Source of the DNA: Dethiosulfovibrio faecalis
GTDB lineage: Bacteria > Synergistota > Synergistia > Synergistales > Dethiosulfovibrionaceae
Reading direction: 5' to 3'
NCBI RefSeq assembly: GCF_021568795.1
Contig: NZ_JAKGUE010000008.1
Span: forward strand, 36,568 to 100,567
Length of the DNA: 64,000 nt
This document shows, piece by piece, positions 33,902 through 42,176 of this stretch. Each line of letters starts with the position of its first letter. Positions within the stretch are counted from its first letter, which is position 1. A program made the translations under genes and the position numbers. The notes beneath the pieces are model-generated. The model did no database searches. It had not been told where the DNA came from and saw only the letters and a list, made by a program, of their open reading frames with translations.

Positions 33902-35070
33902 TTTAGATGAGACCTCAGGACGGATCGGACCCCTTTTACGACGTCGTCCACGTCGGTATCGCTCATGGCGGGAAACAGGGGGAGGGATACTATCCTGTCA
34001 GAGACGTATTCCGCCTCTGGAAAGTCGCCCCTTTTCCATCCGTATCTGTCCCTGTAGTGGGAGAACAGATGCAAGGCCTGGTAGTGCAGGGCCGTGCCTA
34101 TGTTGAGCTCCCTCATGGCCGCCATGAAGCCGTCCCTGTCTATGTCGAGGACGTCCACGTCCACGAAGGGGGTGAATATGTGCCAGCTGTGGAGAGTGTC
34201 GTCCGATTGAGGTTGGGGCAGTATCAACCCGGGCTGGTCCGATAGCTCGGCCATGTATCTGGCGACTATCTCACGTCTTCTGCTGTTGAATCTATCGAGA
34301 CGACGGAGCTGTCCTCTGCCTATGGCCGCCTGTATGTCCATCATGTTGGCCTTGTATCCCGGGAACAGAACGTCGTAGTGAGGGGGCCCCTTGGCGGCGT
34401 AGCGGTTCCAGGCTCCCTTGCTCATGCCGTGCTGTCTCAGGACCGAGACCCTTTCCGCCATATCCTCGTCGGAGGTGCATACCATGCCTCCCTCCCCGGT
34501 GGTGATGTTTTTCGTCGGGTGGAAGCTGAACACCGAGCATCGTCTGGCCCCCCTGTCCGACCCTATTGAACGCCCTCTGTAGAAAGCTCCCAGGCCGTGG
34601 GCCGCGTCTTCCACCACCGCCAGGCCGTGTCTGGACGCCAGGTCCTCTATGGAGTCCATGTCGCAGGGACGTCCGGCGAAGTGGACCGGGACCAGGGCCT
34701 TGGTCCTCTCGTTGACGAGCTTTTCCATGAGCTCGGGCCTCACGTTCAGGGTCTTCGAGTCTATGTCCGCCAGAACCGGTTTCGCTCCGGTCCATATGGC
34801 GGCGTTGACCGTCGCCACGAAGGTCATGGGAGTGGTTATCACCTCGTCTCCCGGACCTATACCCAAGGCCAGAAAGGCCAGATGCAGTCCCGACGTGGCG
34901 GAGCTCACCGCCATGGCGTGGGTGGCTCCTACCTTCTCGGCGAACTCCCTCTCGAATTTTACAGTCTTCGGCCCGGTGGTCAGCCACCCGGACCTTATGG
35001 AGTCGCATACGTCCTCTATGGATGCCTCGTCCACGTCGGGACGGGCGAAGGGAAGAAATGATTCTCTCAT
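33898..35070 (-). CDS. arnB: ArnB, UDP-Ara4O aminotransferase
   Basis: 390 residues, DegT/DnrJ/EryC1/StrS fold. SSATSGLHLAFLALGIGPGD, TTPMTFVATVNA, VVEDAAHGLGAFYRG, and Lys in FSFHPTKNITTGEGG as the PLP Schiff base. It uses glutamate to aminate the UDP-4-keto-pentose. It overlaps arnT and arnC by 4 bp each, giving one translationally coupled operon. Confidence 0.94.
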   Translation of the reverse strand: MRESFLPFARPDVDEASIEDVCDSIRSGWLTTGPKTVKFEREFAEKVGATHAMAVSSATSGLHLAFLALGIGPGDEVITTPMTFVATVNAAIWTGAKPVLADIDSKTLNVRPELMEKLVNERTKALVPVHFAGRPCDMDSIEDLASRHGLAVVEDAAHGLGAFYRGRSIGSDRGARRCSVFSFHPTKNITTGEGGMVCTSDEDMAERVSVLRQHGMSKGAWNRYAAKGPPHYDVLFPGYKANMMDIQAAIGRGQLRRLDRFNSRRREIVARYMAELSDQPGLILPQPQSDDTLHSWHIFTPFVDVDVLDIDRDGFMAAMRELNIGTALHYQALHLFSHYRDRYGWKRGDFPEAEYVSDRIVSLPLFPAMSDTDVDDVVKGVRSVLRSHLK

Positions 35071-36707
35071 TTTGTCGCCTCCTCTGTCTTTCTGTTGGAT
35101 ATCACGACGTTGTCGCCCTCCCAGTCGGTTCCCAGGACGTAGGCCGGTTCAAGCCTGTCCTTCAGCGTGCTGTCGTAGCTCTCTTTTTTAGCGATCAGAA
35201 AAACCCTGTCGCCGCCGTTCCAGAGCCGGATAAACTGGGGAAGGCCGATGAACCATCGGGGATCTCTTTCTCTGGATGCCCCGAAGGCCAGCTCTCCCTC
35301 GTAGTCGACCAACACGTTTCTCCTCTCGAGGTAGAAGGTTATTCCCTGTAGGTATTGGCCGTACTGAGCCATGACGTCTCCTTCCTCGATATGGGGCTTT
35401 ATAAGCATCGCCAGGTCCCTGGCCGAGTTTATCCGGTCGTACAGTGAGAATCCCGTCTTGAAGGACCCCGTCCATATTACCCCCGTGACGGCGAGGCATA
35501 TAACGGTTTTCTCCAGGTTTTTCCTGGACGCGAAGATCCAGGCGGCAACGGTTCCTAAAAGCAATATTATCCCTTTGTGGACCAGTTGACCAACCATGAT
35601 ATCACGGGGAAGGTCGTCCTGGAGAAAAGGATAGGCGATCAAGGCGGCTCCCAGGGGGACCGTTATCGTGGAGGTCCAGGCCAACGCGGTCTTTAGAGAT
35701 CTCAGATTTCCCCTCTTCGTCAATGAGATCGCCCTGGCGCTTATCAGTATGGACAGAGGAGGAAGGGCCGGCACCATGTAGGGTACCAGCTTGGAGCTCG
35801 AGGCCGAGAAAAAGATGAACACGAATGCGAACCAGCAGATCATCAGAGGTGTCTGGCCGTTTTTATCCGTCGATATTTTTCTCGAGGGCACCAGGAAGCC
35901 CGTCCATGGCACGGTCGCCAGTATCACTATGGGAATGAAGTACCAGAAAGGCTCGTATCTGTGGTGGAGCCTTGTCGTGTATCTCAGGAAATGCTCCTGG
36001 ATAAAGAAAAAATGGAAGAAGTCGGGATTTGCGTCGCAGACCGCCTTGAACCACGGAACGGTTACCGCCAGAAAGAGGGCGATGCCTGGAAGGTACAGAG
36101 AGTAGGTCACAATGGACCATCTTCTGGTCCACAGTATGTACATGAGTATAGCCCCGCCGGGAAGGACTATGCCTACGAGCCCTTTCGTCAGCACCGCCGC
36201 CCCCATGGCCAGATAGAACAATATCAACCATCGTCTGTTCCTTCGAAGGGCGAGTACGAACCCGATCATGGCGAGGGTCACGAAGGCGCTCAGAGGCATG
36301 TCGGTCAGGTTGATCTGAGCCGTGGCGTAGTAGAGCAGCGAGGAGGACAGGATCGTCCCTGCCAGGAAGCCGCTTTTTTTACCGTAAAGCTCCGATCCCA
36401 TAACGTAGGTCGAGAGGACCCCCAGCACCCCGAGCAGGGCCGGCCAGAACCGGGAGGCGAACTCGTTTTGGCCGAAAACGGAGAAGGCCGACGCCGTCAG
36501 CCAGTAATGGAGGACCGGCTTCTCGAAATATAGCACCCCGTTGAGCCTGGGGGTGACGTAGTCTCCCGACTCGATCATCTCCCTGGGAATTTCGCTGTAA
36601 CGCCCCTCGTCGGGTTCCAGCAGGCCGTGTCCTCCCAGAAGAGAGAAGAACATGACCCCGGAAAGTATGAAAAGGAGTATCCCGTTTCTCACGTCAGATT
36701 TGAACAT
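35067..36707 (-). CDS. arnT: ArnT, lipid A aminoarabinose transferase
   Basis: 546 residues, close to the 550 of E. coli ArnT. A dozen or so membrane helices; the first periplasmic loop has the catalytic-region motif LLEPDEGRYSEIPREM. YFEKPVLHYWL and QINLTDMPLSAFV also match the GT83 family, and a periplasmic C-terminal domain follows (from about 420). It moves L-Ara4N from the undecaprenyl carrier to lipid A in the periplasm, lowering the negative charge and binding of cationic peptides. First gene of the minus-strand operon; GGGGGAATG lies before its ATG. Confidence 0.92.
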   Translation of the reverse strand: MFKSDVRNGILLFILSGVMFFSLLGGHGLLEPDEGRYSEIPREMIESGDYVTPRLNGVLYFEKPVLHYWLTASAFSVFGQNEFASRFWPALLGVLGVLSTYVMGSELYGKKSGFLAGTILSSSLLYYATAQINLTDMPLSAFVTLAMIGFVLALRRNRRWLILFYLAMGAAVLTKGLVGIVLPGGAILMYILWTRRWSIVTYSLYLPGIALFLAVTVPWFKAVCDANPDFFHFFFIQEHFLRYTTRLHHRYEPFWYFIPIVILATVPWTGFLVPSRKISTDKNGQTPLMICWFAFVFIFFSASSSKLVPYMVPALPPLSILISARAISLTKRGNLRSLKTALAWTSTITVPLGAALIAYPFLQDDLPRDIMVGQLVHKGIILLLGTVAAWIFASRKNLEKTVICLAVTGVIWTGSFKTGFSLYDRINSARDLAMLIKPHIEEGDVMAQYGQYLQGITFYLERRNVLVDYEGELAFGASRERDPRWFIGLPQFIRLWNGGDRVFLIAKKESYDSTLKDRLEPAYVLGTDWEGDNVVISNRKTEEATK

Positions 36708-36755
36708 AAAGTATCATTCCCCCAACCGCCGTTTCAGCTGTTTTATATCCCCGTG

Positions 36756-36805
36756 TATAATGGAAAAGACGACCTCGGCGATAATATACGGTCTCGAGGT
36801 TTTTT
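36756..36805 (+). promoter_or_regulatory. TATAAT box and leader hairpin before the SMR gene
   Basis: TATAAT at 36756-36761 on the plus strand (poor -35). It is followed by ACCTCG (36772-36777) and CGAGGT (36795-36800), which could pair and run into TTTTT: a small terminator-like hairpin in the leader. The region also contains the divergent arn promoter. Confidence 0.35.
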
Positions 36806-36809
36806 GCAA
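36781..36809 (-). promoter_or_regulatory. putative arn operon promoter
   Basis: On the minus strand TTGCAA (36809-36804), a 17-nt spacer and TATTAT (36786-36781), about 74 bp upstream of arnT. Confidence 0.55.
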
Positions 36810-36842
36810 TTTTCGACGATCCGAGGGGAGAGGAGTTGTCCT

Positions 36843-37214
36843 ATGGATAGGCTCGGTTTTATGTTGATACTCGGCTCGGCCCTAACCAACGCCGCCGGTA
36901 GCTCTATGATGAAGGCGGGGTTCGGCCGAAGAGGGGATCTGATGGACGATGGGGCCTTGAGGGCCTTGTTTCAGATAGTCTCTAACCCTTGGGCTATAGC
37001 GGGGGTGTCGCTTTTCGGGGTCTCCTTTATCTTCATGAGCGCCGCCCTTTCCAGGGTAGACCTGTCCGTGGCATATCCTATGATGTCCGCCATGGTCTAC
37101 GTTCTGGTTCTGGCCGTGTCTGTGTTTTGGTTTGGCGAGCCTATGGGATTATCGAAGCTTTTGGGTATAGGGGCCATCCTTTTCGGGGTGGTCGCCCTTT
37201 CGGTAGGTGGCTGA
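36843..37214 (+). CDS. SMR/EamA-type small transporter, putative ArnE/ArnF-like flippase
   Basis: 123 residues, four hydrophobic segments. N-terminal LGFMLILGSALTNAAGSSMM with KAGFGRRGD, then SRVDLSVAYPMMSAMVYVLV and FGEPMGLSKLLGIGAILFG, a typical small multidrug resistance/ArnE-F layout. Its position divergent from arnT and 135 bp away suggests it flips undecaprenyl-phosphate-Ara4N to the periplasm. E. coli uses an ArnE-ArnF heterodimer; only one gene is seen here, so a homodimer is possible. ATG 36843 follows GGGGAGAGGAG. Confidence 0.72.
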   Translation: MDRLGFMLILGSALTNAAGSSMMKAGFGRRGDLMDDGALRALFQIVSNPWAIAGVSLFGVSFIFMSAALSRVDLSVAYPMMSAMVYVLVLAVSVFWFGEPMGLSKLLGIGAILFGVVALSVGG

Positions 37215-37794
37215 TTTGAGCTGGTTGAAACTGAAGGAGGCCGTCGGGAGATGTCGCAAATGCCCCCTTTGGGAGACGAGGAACAACGTGGTGTTCGGAG
37301 AGGGCCCGGAGGACAGCTCTGTCCTGTTGGTGGGAGAGGCCCCAGGTGCGGAGGAGGACTCTTCGGGGCGACCTTTCGTGGGTCGTTCCGGCCGTTTCCT
37401 CACCGATCTCATGGCCGAGGCTGGGCTTAAACGGGAGGATCTGTTTATATCCAACGTCGTCCACTGTCGTCCTCCGGGAAACAGGAACCCCAAAAAAGGG
37501 GAGATCAAGGCCTGTCTCCATTGGCTGGAGGATATCGTCGGCCTTCTAAGACCGCAGGTGGTGGTGACCGTGGGGAACGTCCCCTCCCAGGCGATCATGG
37601 ACACCAAAGAGGGGATCTCTACCCTAAGGGGGCGTTTTCACCGCGGTAGCTTGGGTGGCATGGATCTGGCCGTCAGGCCCATATTCCACCCCGCCTATCT
37701 GTTGCGCAATCGTTCCAGAGAGGAAGGGCGTCCGGTCGCCTCTACTTTGGAGGATCTGAGGGCTCTCGTCGATTTCGTGAGAACCACAAGTTGA
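37207..37794 (+). CDS. uracil-DNA glycosylase, family 4-like, iron-sulfur
   Basis: 195 residues if GTG 37207 is used; TTG 37216 has a slightly better site (AGGTGG). CRKCPLW (Cys16, Cys19), VVHCRPPGNRNPKKGE and KACLHWLED supply four cysteines for a [4Fe-4S] cluster. GEAPGAEEDSSGRPFVGRSG is the uracil/water-activating motif and FHPAYLLRN the C-terminal motif. It removes uracil from DNA and starts base-excision repair. The start overlaps the stop of the SMR gene. Confidence 0.92.
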   Translation: MADLSWLKLKEAVGRCRKCPLWETRNNVVFGEGPEDSSVLLVGEAPGAEEDSSGRPFVGRSGRFLTDLMAEAGLKREDLFISNVVHCRPPGNRNPKKGEIKACLHWLEDIVGLLRPQVVVTVGNVPSQAIMDTKEGISTLRGRFHRGSLGGMDLAVRPIFHPAYLLRNRSREEGRPVASTLEDLRALVDFVRTTS

Positions 37795-37809
37795 ACAGGA
37801 GGTATCGCC

Positions 37810-38334
37810 ATGGAGATGGACAACAAGGTAATGGAGACCATTTTTGCACGGAGGAGCATCAGGAGCTACGAGGACAGACCCGTAGAGGACGACAAGGTAG
37901 ATGTCCTGGTCCGCTGTGCCGCCGCGGCTCCCAGTGCCGGAAACGGCAGGCCGACCCATTTCGTGGTTATAAAGGAAAGAGGGACCCTGGAGGAACTGTC
38001 GAAAGTCCATCCCTACGGCGCCATGCTGGCCAAGGCCCCTCTGGCCGTGGCGATCTGTGCCGAGACGGAGAAGACCGACCTGTCTCGTCGCTACTGGGAG
38101 CAGGATTGTGCCGCCGCCATGGAGAACCTGTTGATAGGCGCTCAGGCCCTGGGGCTAGGGGCTGTGTGGCTGGGGGTATGTCATCTTTCCGACGGAGGGG
38201 CCCGAATCCAGGAGATGCTGGGGGTCCCGGGTAACGTGCCGGTAATGGGACTGGCCTCCGTGGGCTATCCCGCCGAGACCAAGAGGCCCCATAGCGGCGA
38301 TCCGGGAGACAGGCTTCACCTGGAGCGGTGGTAG
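37810..38334 (+). CDS. nitroreductase-family FMN protein
   Basis: 174 residues. RRSIRSYEDRPVEDD at the N-terminus gives the FMN phosphate contact (RRSIR). AAPSAGNGRPTHFVVI, QDCAAAMENLLIGAQALGLGAVW (shortened) and GYPAETKR complete the family pattern. Likely a cytoplasmic NAD(P)H-dependent flavin reductase; substrate unknown. It begins 15 bp after the glycosylase and ends 4 bp before the first DRTGG gene, so it may be the first gene of the redox-signalling run. Confidence 0.88.
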   Translation: MEMDNKVMETIFARRSIRSYEDRPVEDDKVDVLVRCAAAAPSAGNGRPTHFVVIKERGTLEELSKVHPYGAMLAKAPLAVAICAETEKTDLSRRYWEQDCAAAMENLLIGAQALGLGAVWLGVCHLSDGGARIQEMLGVPGNVPVMGLASVGYPAETKRPHSGDPGDRLHLERW

Positions 38335-38338
38335 ATCC

Positions 38339-38707
38339 ATGAATCTGCTCGAGGTGGTCCGGCATATAGAGGCGGACGTCCTCTACGGAGACGATCTGCT
38401 GGAGGGATTGGAGGTCGAGAGGGTCTACGGTGCCGACCTGATGAGCGATGTCCTGGCCTTCGCCGTCCCGGGATCGCTCTTGCTGACCGGTCTGACCAAC
38501 ATACAGATCGTCAGGACCGCCCAGATGCTGGACATTCCAGCGGTAGTGTTCGTCAGGGGAAAGTATCCGCAGAAAGAGGCTGTGGAGCTGGCTTCCTCTT
38601 TGAATATGCCCGTTTTGCTCTCCTACAAAAGCATGTTCGAGACCTGTGGAATCCTCTTCAGGGAGGGGATGTTGCCCTGCGAGATAGAGAGGCGATGTCC
38701 CAGATGA
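38339..38707 (+). CDS. DRTGG-domain protein (first copy)
   Basis: 122 residues. VVRHIEADVLYGDDLLEGLE and SDVLAFAVPGSLLLTGLTNIQ resemble DRTGG-domain regulatory proteins, as in the CBS/DRTGG group; I rely on overall pattern because the name motif itself is not literal. Soluble. It overlaps the following ATPase gene by 13 bp. Small DRTGG proteins beside PHP, HATPase and hydrogenase-like genes recur in anaerobes; the biochemical role is not known. Confidence 0.72.
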   Translation: MNLLEVVRHIEADVLYGDDLLEGLEVERVYGADLMSDVLAFAVPGSLLLTGLTNIQIVRTAQMLDIPAVVFVRGKYPQKEAVELASSLNMPVLLSYKSMFETCGILFREGMLPCEIERRCPR

Positions 38708-39135
38708 CGGAGGTCTACGTTGAGGAATACGTCGTCAAGGGCGATAGTTTTCTGGAGGTCGGGGAGGCCTCTACCAAGCTGAAGGGTACTTTGAAGATGC
38801 TTGGCATACCGTCGGACGTCACGAGGCGGGCCTCCGTGGTGGTCTACGAGGCGGAGATGAACGTGATGATCCACGCCGGAGGAGGGGTCATAAAGGCCTC
38901 CATCTCCTCGGATAGCCTGGTGATAGAGGCGGTCGATCACGGTCCAGGGATCGCCGACGTCGATCTGGCCATGCAGGAAGGCTACTCCACCGCCTCGGAC
39001 AGGATCAGAGAGCTCGGGTTCGGAGCGGGGATGGGCTTGCCTAACATAAAGAGGAACTCGGACGAACTCGACATAGAGACGGCTCTCGGAGAGGGAACCA
39101 CCTTGAGGGCCACCTTGCGTTTCGAGAGAGGGTGA
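38695..39135 (+). CDS. anti-sigma/HATPase-type ATP-binding protein
   Basis: 146 residues (ATG 38695, or ATG 38704 overlapping the previous stop). It has N-box VVYEAEMNVMIHAGGG, G1 VDHGPGIADVD and G2 GFGAGMGLPNIKRNSDE, the GHKL fold of serine kinases such as RsbW/SpoIIAB. There is no H-box or sensor. It may phosphorylate or bind a partner such as the DRTGG proteins; partner not identifiable. Confidence 0.83.
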   Translation: MSQMTEVYVEEYVVKGDSFLEVGEASTKLKGTLKMLGIPSDVTRRASVVVYEAEMNVMIHAGGGVIKASISSDSLVIEAVDHGPGIADVDLAMQEGYSTASDRIRELGFGAGMGLPNIKRNSDELDIETALGEGTTLRATLRFERG

Positions 39136-39136
39136 T

Positions 39137-40447
39137 GTGGTGACTACCGGCATCAAGGTTCAGCTTTCCGCCTGTAGGGGATGCGCCAGATGTATAAAGG
39201 TCTGCCCCACCGAGGCCATGAGAGTGCTGGACGGAAAGGTCATGATCATTCCGGAACTCTGCGTCGACTGCGGCGAATGCATTAGAAAGTGCGAGGATAG
39301 GGCCATCTTGATCAACGAGGACAACTGGCGGCTCCTGGCCAGTCAGGACAGCGCCCTTATTGCGGCGGACCCGGCCTTCTACGTTCAAACTAGAGGCTAC
39401 AACTGCCCCGAGGTGTTCAGCTCCAGGTTGAAAGAGGCGGGGTTGGAGGACATAACTCCCTGGACGTCCCTGGCCTTCGACGTCACCGCCTACGCCATCG
39501 CCAAGGAAATAGAGAAGAGGGGGCCGGAGGGTCTCCCTCTTATCTCGACCTACTGTCCGTCGGTCATAAGGCTGATACAGATAAACTATCCCGAGCTGGT
39601 CGGTCGCTTCGTGTCGGTCGAGTCTCCTCTGGAGACGGCGGTCTCCCTCTGGCGGGAGGATACGGGACGAGGAGACGACGTCACCCTGATAGCTCCCTGT
39701 CCCGCCAAGGTGGCCCTGGTCAGGTCCCCGGAGGGACGTTCGAAGAGCTCGATGAAATACGCCGTTTCCATACAGAACGTCGTCAGGGATCTCCTGGCCG
39801 GTGGGGTCGAGGTCGATCAACCGGTGGAGCCCTGCGGCGGCGATCTCCGCTATCTCCTATGGTCGCTAAGAGGAGGAGAAGCCAAGCACGTCGCTGCCTT
39901 TTGCGATAGGCCTATAAGGACCATCTCCGTCGCCGGACTCAGAAACACGATGGATCTCCTCAGGGAGTTGGAGCTCGGAAGGCTGGAGGGGGTCGACTAC
40001 ATAGAGTGTCGTGCCTGCGATCTCGGCTGTATCGGAGGGGTAGGTAACCTGGAATCCCGCTTTCTGACCCACCTCAGGTTGGATCACATAGACGTGGAAT
40101 GGACCATGACGGAACAGGAGACCGAGGCGGTGAGTCGATGGTACGAGATCGGAATATGGAAGCTAGCGGATCCCCTCAAGGCGAGGCAGAGACTCCCTCT
40201 GGACCAGGATCTGGGGCAGGCCATGGTGAGGCTGAGGGAGATGAACCAGATTTACGCCGAGCTGCCCCATATAGACTGCGGATCCTGTGGGCGTCCGTCC
40301 TGCAAGGCCCTTGCCGAGGACGTGGTCAGAGGTAACGGAGAGCCTACGGACTGCATATTCAAGCTCAGGGAGAGAATCTACGAACTGGCTCGGGAGGTGG
40401 CGGAGCTGTCGTCCCGTTCGCCTCACGCTTTGAACAGAAAGAGGTGA
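39137..40447 (+). CDS. [FeFe]-hydrogenase-like iron-sulfur protein (sensory, HydS-like)
   Basis: 436 residues (GTG 39137 or GTG 39140). Two [4Fe-4S] ferredoxin motifs (Cys 13/16/19/23 and 42/45/48/52). A hydrogenase large-subunit-like region follows with TYCPSV (Cys140), APCPAKVAL (Cys188) and CRACDLGCIGG (Cys294, Cys298). These match the four H-cluster ligand positions of L1, L2 and L3, but the proton-transfer Cys before Cys140 is Tyr. A C-terminal extra cluster motif is CGSCGRPSCKALAEDV...DC. This looks like the non-catalytic or slow group C/D type used for sensing. Surrounded by ATPase and DRTGG genes rather than hydrogenase partners. Confidence 0.82.
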   Translation: MVTTGIKVQLSACRGCARCIKVCPTEAMRVLDGKVMIIPELCVDCGECIRKCEDRAILINEDNWRLLASQDSALIAADPAFYVQTRGYNCPEVFSSRLKEAGLEDITPWTSLAFDVTAYAIAKEIEKRGPEGLPLISTYCPSVIRLIQINYPELVGRFVSVESPLETAVSLWREDTGRGDDVTLIAPCPAKVALVRSPEGRSKSSMKYAVSIQNVVRDLLAGGVEVDQPVEPCGGDLRYLLWSLRGGEAKHVAAFCDRPIRTISVAGLRNTMDLLRELELGRLEGVDYIECRACDLGCIGGVGNLESRFLTHLRLDHIDVEWTMTEQETEAVSRWYEIGIWKLADPLKARQRLPLDQDLGQAMVRLREMNQIYAELPHIDCGSCGRPSCKALAEDVVRGNGEPTDCIFKLRERIYELAREVAELSSRSPHALNRKR

Positions 40448-40453
40448 TCCCTT

Positions 40454-40795
40454 TTGAAGGTGAATGAGCTAGTGGATAAATTAGGGTTGACCGTGCTGAC
40501 CGCCGGAGACGTCCAGGCGGATGTGTCCGGGATGGTCGTCGGCGATCTGTTGAGTTTCGTCATGGCCAAAGGACAGCCCGGCTGGGGATGGATAACCATA
40601 CATTCCCACGTAAACGTGGCGGCCGTGGCGGTGCTCAGGGATATGCCTCTAGTTATAGTGGCGGCGGGCCGTCCTGTCGAGGAGGACCTGGTGGCCCGAT
40701 GCGACGCCGAGGGAATAACCCTGGCGAAGACGGAGATGTCCGCCTACGGCCTGTGCGGCAGGATATACGGCATGGGGCTCGTCGAGGGGGAATGA
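40454..40795 (+). CDS. DRTGG-domain protein (second copy)
   Basis: 113 residues from TTG 40454 after GAGGTGA. VLTAGDVQADVSGMVVGDLL and MAKGQPGWGWITIHSHVNVA give the short alpha/beta DRTGG-like pattern that recurs next to the first hydrogenase-like gene in other anaerobes. Soluble. It overlaps the PHP gene by 4 bp. Confidence 0.72.
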   Translation: MKVNELVDKLGLTVLTAGDVQADVSGMVVGDLLSFVMAKGQPGWGWITIHSHVNVAAVAVLRDMPLVIVAAGRPVEEDLVARCDAEGITLAKTEMSAYGLCGRIYGMGLVEGE

Positions 40796-41538
40796 CCTTG
40801 AAGCCCTTCGTCGTCGATCTCCATCTCCACACCGTCCTGTCCCCCTGCGGCGAGCTGGAGATGGGGGCTCCGGAGATAGTGAGCAGAGCGGTCGAACAGG
40901 GCATAGACTTACTGGCGGTGACCGACCACAACAGTTGCCTCAACTACCCGGCTCTGGCGGGGGCGGCGGAGGGTCAGCCCATAAGGATAATCCCAGGCAT
41001 GGAGATCCAGTCGGCCGAGGACGTTCACGTGGTGGCCCTGTTCGGCGATTACGGCTCGGCCCTTGTCTGTCAGGAGTGGGTCTGGGATACCCTGCCCGAT
41101 GTCCCCAACAGAGAGGACGTCTTTGGGTATCAGGTCGTAATAGACCGGGATAACGGGGTGGTCGACATGGTCTCCAGGCTCTTGATACAGGGAACGGATC
41201 GTTCGGTGGATCGTGTGGTAGATCGGGTCCATGAGCTGAGGGGAGTGGCCATACTGGCCCACGTGGACAGACCGGCTTTTTCCTATCCCGCCGTCCTCGG
41301 TTTCGTGCCAAAGAGCCTCCCGGTGGACGGACTGGAGCTTTCCCCCAGGGTCACGACGGACGAGATCGGCCTTTGGAGGGAGAGCTATCCCGACCGAACC
41401 TTTCTCAGGTCGTCCGATTCCCATCGACTGGAGGAGATATCGAAAGATCGCTGTTCTCTGATGTTTTTGGAGGAACCCACTTTTGACGAGGTCGCCCTGG
41501 CCCTTAGAGGAGAGGGTGGACGGTCTGTTATCATATGA
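40792..41538 (+). CDS. PHP-domain metal-dependent phosphoesterase
   Basis: 248 residues from ATG 40792; TTG 40798 has a better ribosome-site distance. Metal-binding motifs of the PHP family in order: DLHLHTVLSPCG, VTDHNS, PGMEIQS, AHVDRP and RSSDSH. Relatives hydrolyse phosphate esters such as histidinol phosphate or 3',5'-bisphosphonucleotides, so a signalling-nucleotide or cofactor phosphatase is possible. Fifth gene of the cluster. Confidence 0.88.
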   Translation: MTLKPFVVDLHLHTVLSPCGELEMGAPEIVSRAVEQGIDLLAVTDHNSCLNYPALAGAAEGQPIRIIPGMEIQSAEDVHVVALFGDYGSALVCQEWVWDTLPDVPNREDVFGYQVVIDRDNGVVDMVSRLLIQGTDRSVDRVVDRVHELRGVAILAHVDRPAFSYPAVLGFVPKSLPVDGLELSPRVTTDEIGLWRESYPDRTFLRSSDSHRLEEISKDRCSLMFLEEPTFDEVALALRGEGGRSVII

Positions 41539-41556
41539 CGGAAGGAGGAAATCTCC

Positions 41557-42117
41557 ATGCTTGACGATCTGTCCCTTCACATATTGGACATAGCTGAGAA
41601 CAGTGTAGGAGCCGGAGCCCGTAACGTCACGGTAGATCTCGTAGAGGATCGTGCCGGAGGCTGGCTTACCCTTTTGGTGGAGGACGACGGCGACGGGATG
41701 GACGAGGAGACCTGCGCCAAGGTGGTGGATCCCTTCTACACCACAAGGACCACCAGAAAGGTCGGGCTGGGGATCCCCTTTCTACGTCAGTCGGCGGAGC
41801 TATGCGGTGGTTCTCTGGAACTATCCTCTCGCCTGGGAGTCGGTACCTCCTTGAAGGCCTCTTTTCGGCTGGACTCCATCGACCTTCCTCCGATGGGAGA
41901 CGTTCCCTCGTCGATCGTGACCCTCCTGATGTCGGATCCGACTGTTCGGTGGATATATCGTCACGAGATAGACGGCAGGGTCTTCGTGCTGGATAGCGTG
42001 GAGATCCTGGATATTTTAGGAGACCCAGAGGCTCTGAGGGACCCGAACATAGCCCTGTGGCTTAAGGAATATATGGCTGAGAACGTCGGAGCGATCGAGG
42101 AAACTTCGCCCGAATAG
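41557..42117 (+). CDS. HATPase-domain sensor-kinase-like protein without H-box
   Basis: 186 residues. HILDIAENSVGAGARNVTV (N-box), VEDDGDGMDEE (G1), FYTTRTTRKVGLGIPFLRQS (F and G2 boxes) and GTSLKASF make a complete GHKL ATP-binding domain, but no phospho-His domain precedes it. The C-terminal 60 residues are not recognised. It closes the six-gene cluster, 18 bp after the PHP gene, and could act with the anti-sigma-like ATPase at 38695. Confidence 0.85.
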   Translation: MLDDLSLHILDIAENSVGAGARNVTVDLVEDRAGGWLTLLVEDDGDGMDEETCAKVVDPFYTTRTTRKVGLGIPFLRQSAELCGGSLELSSRLGVGTSLKASFRLDSIDLPPMGDVPSSIVTLLMSDPTVRWIYRHEIDGRVFVLDSVEILDILGDPEALRDPNIALWLKEYMAENVGAIEETSPE

Positions 42118-42176
42118 CCGTTATTTTTGTTATACTTGACCGATCCGATCGTAAAATATAGAAAGGACGTGTCTCG

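Noticed and set aside
42136..42162. Promoter TTGACC...TATAGA before focA
   Set aside because: Spacer only 15 nt and a poor -10; other combinations no better, so not listed as a feature.
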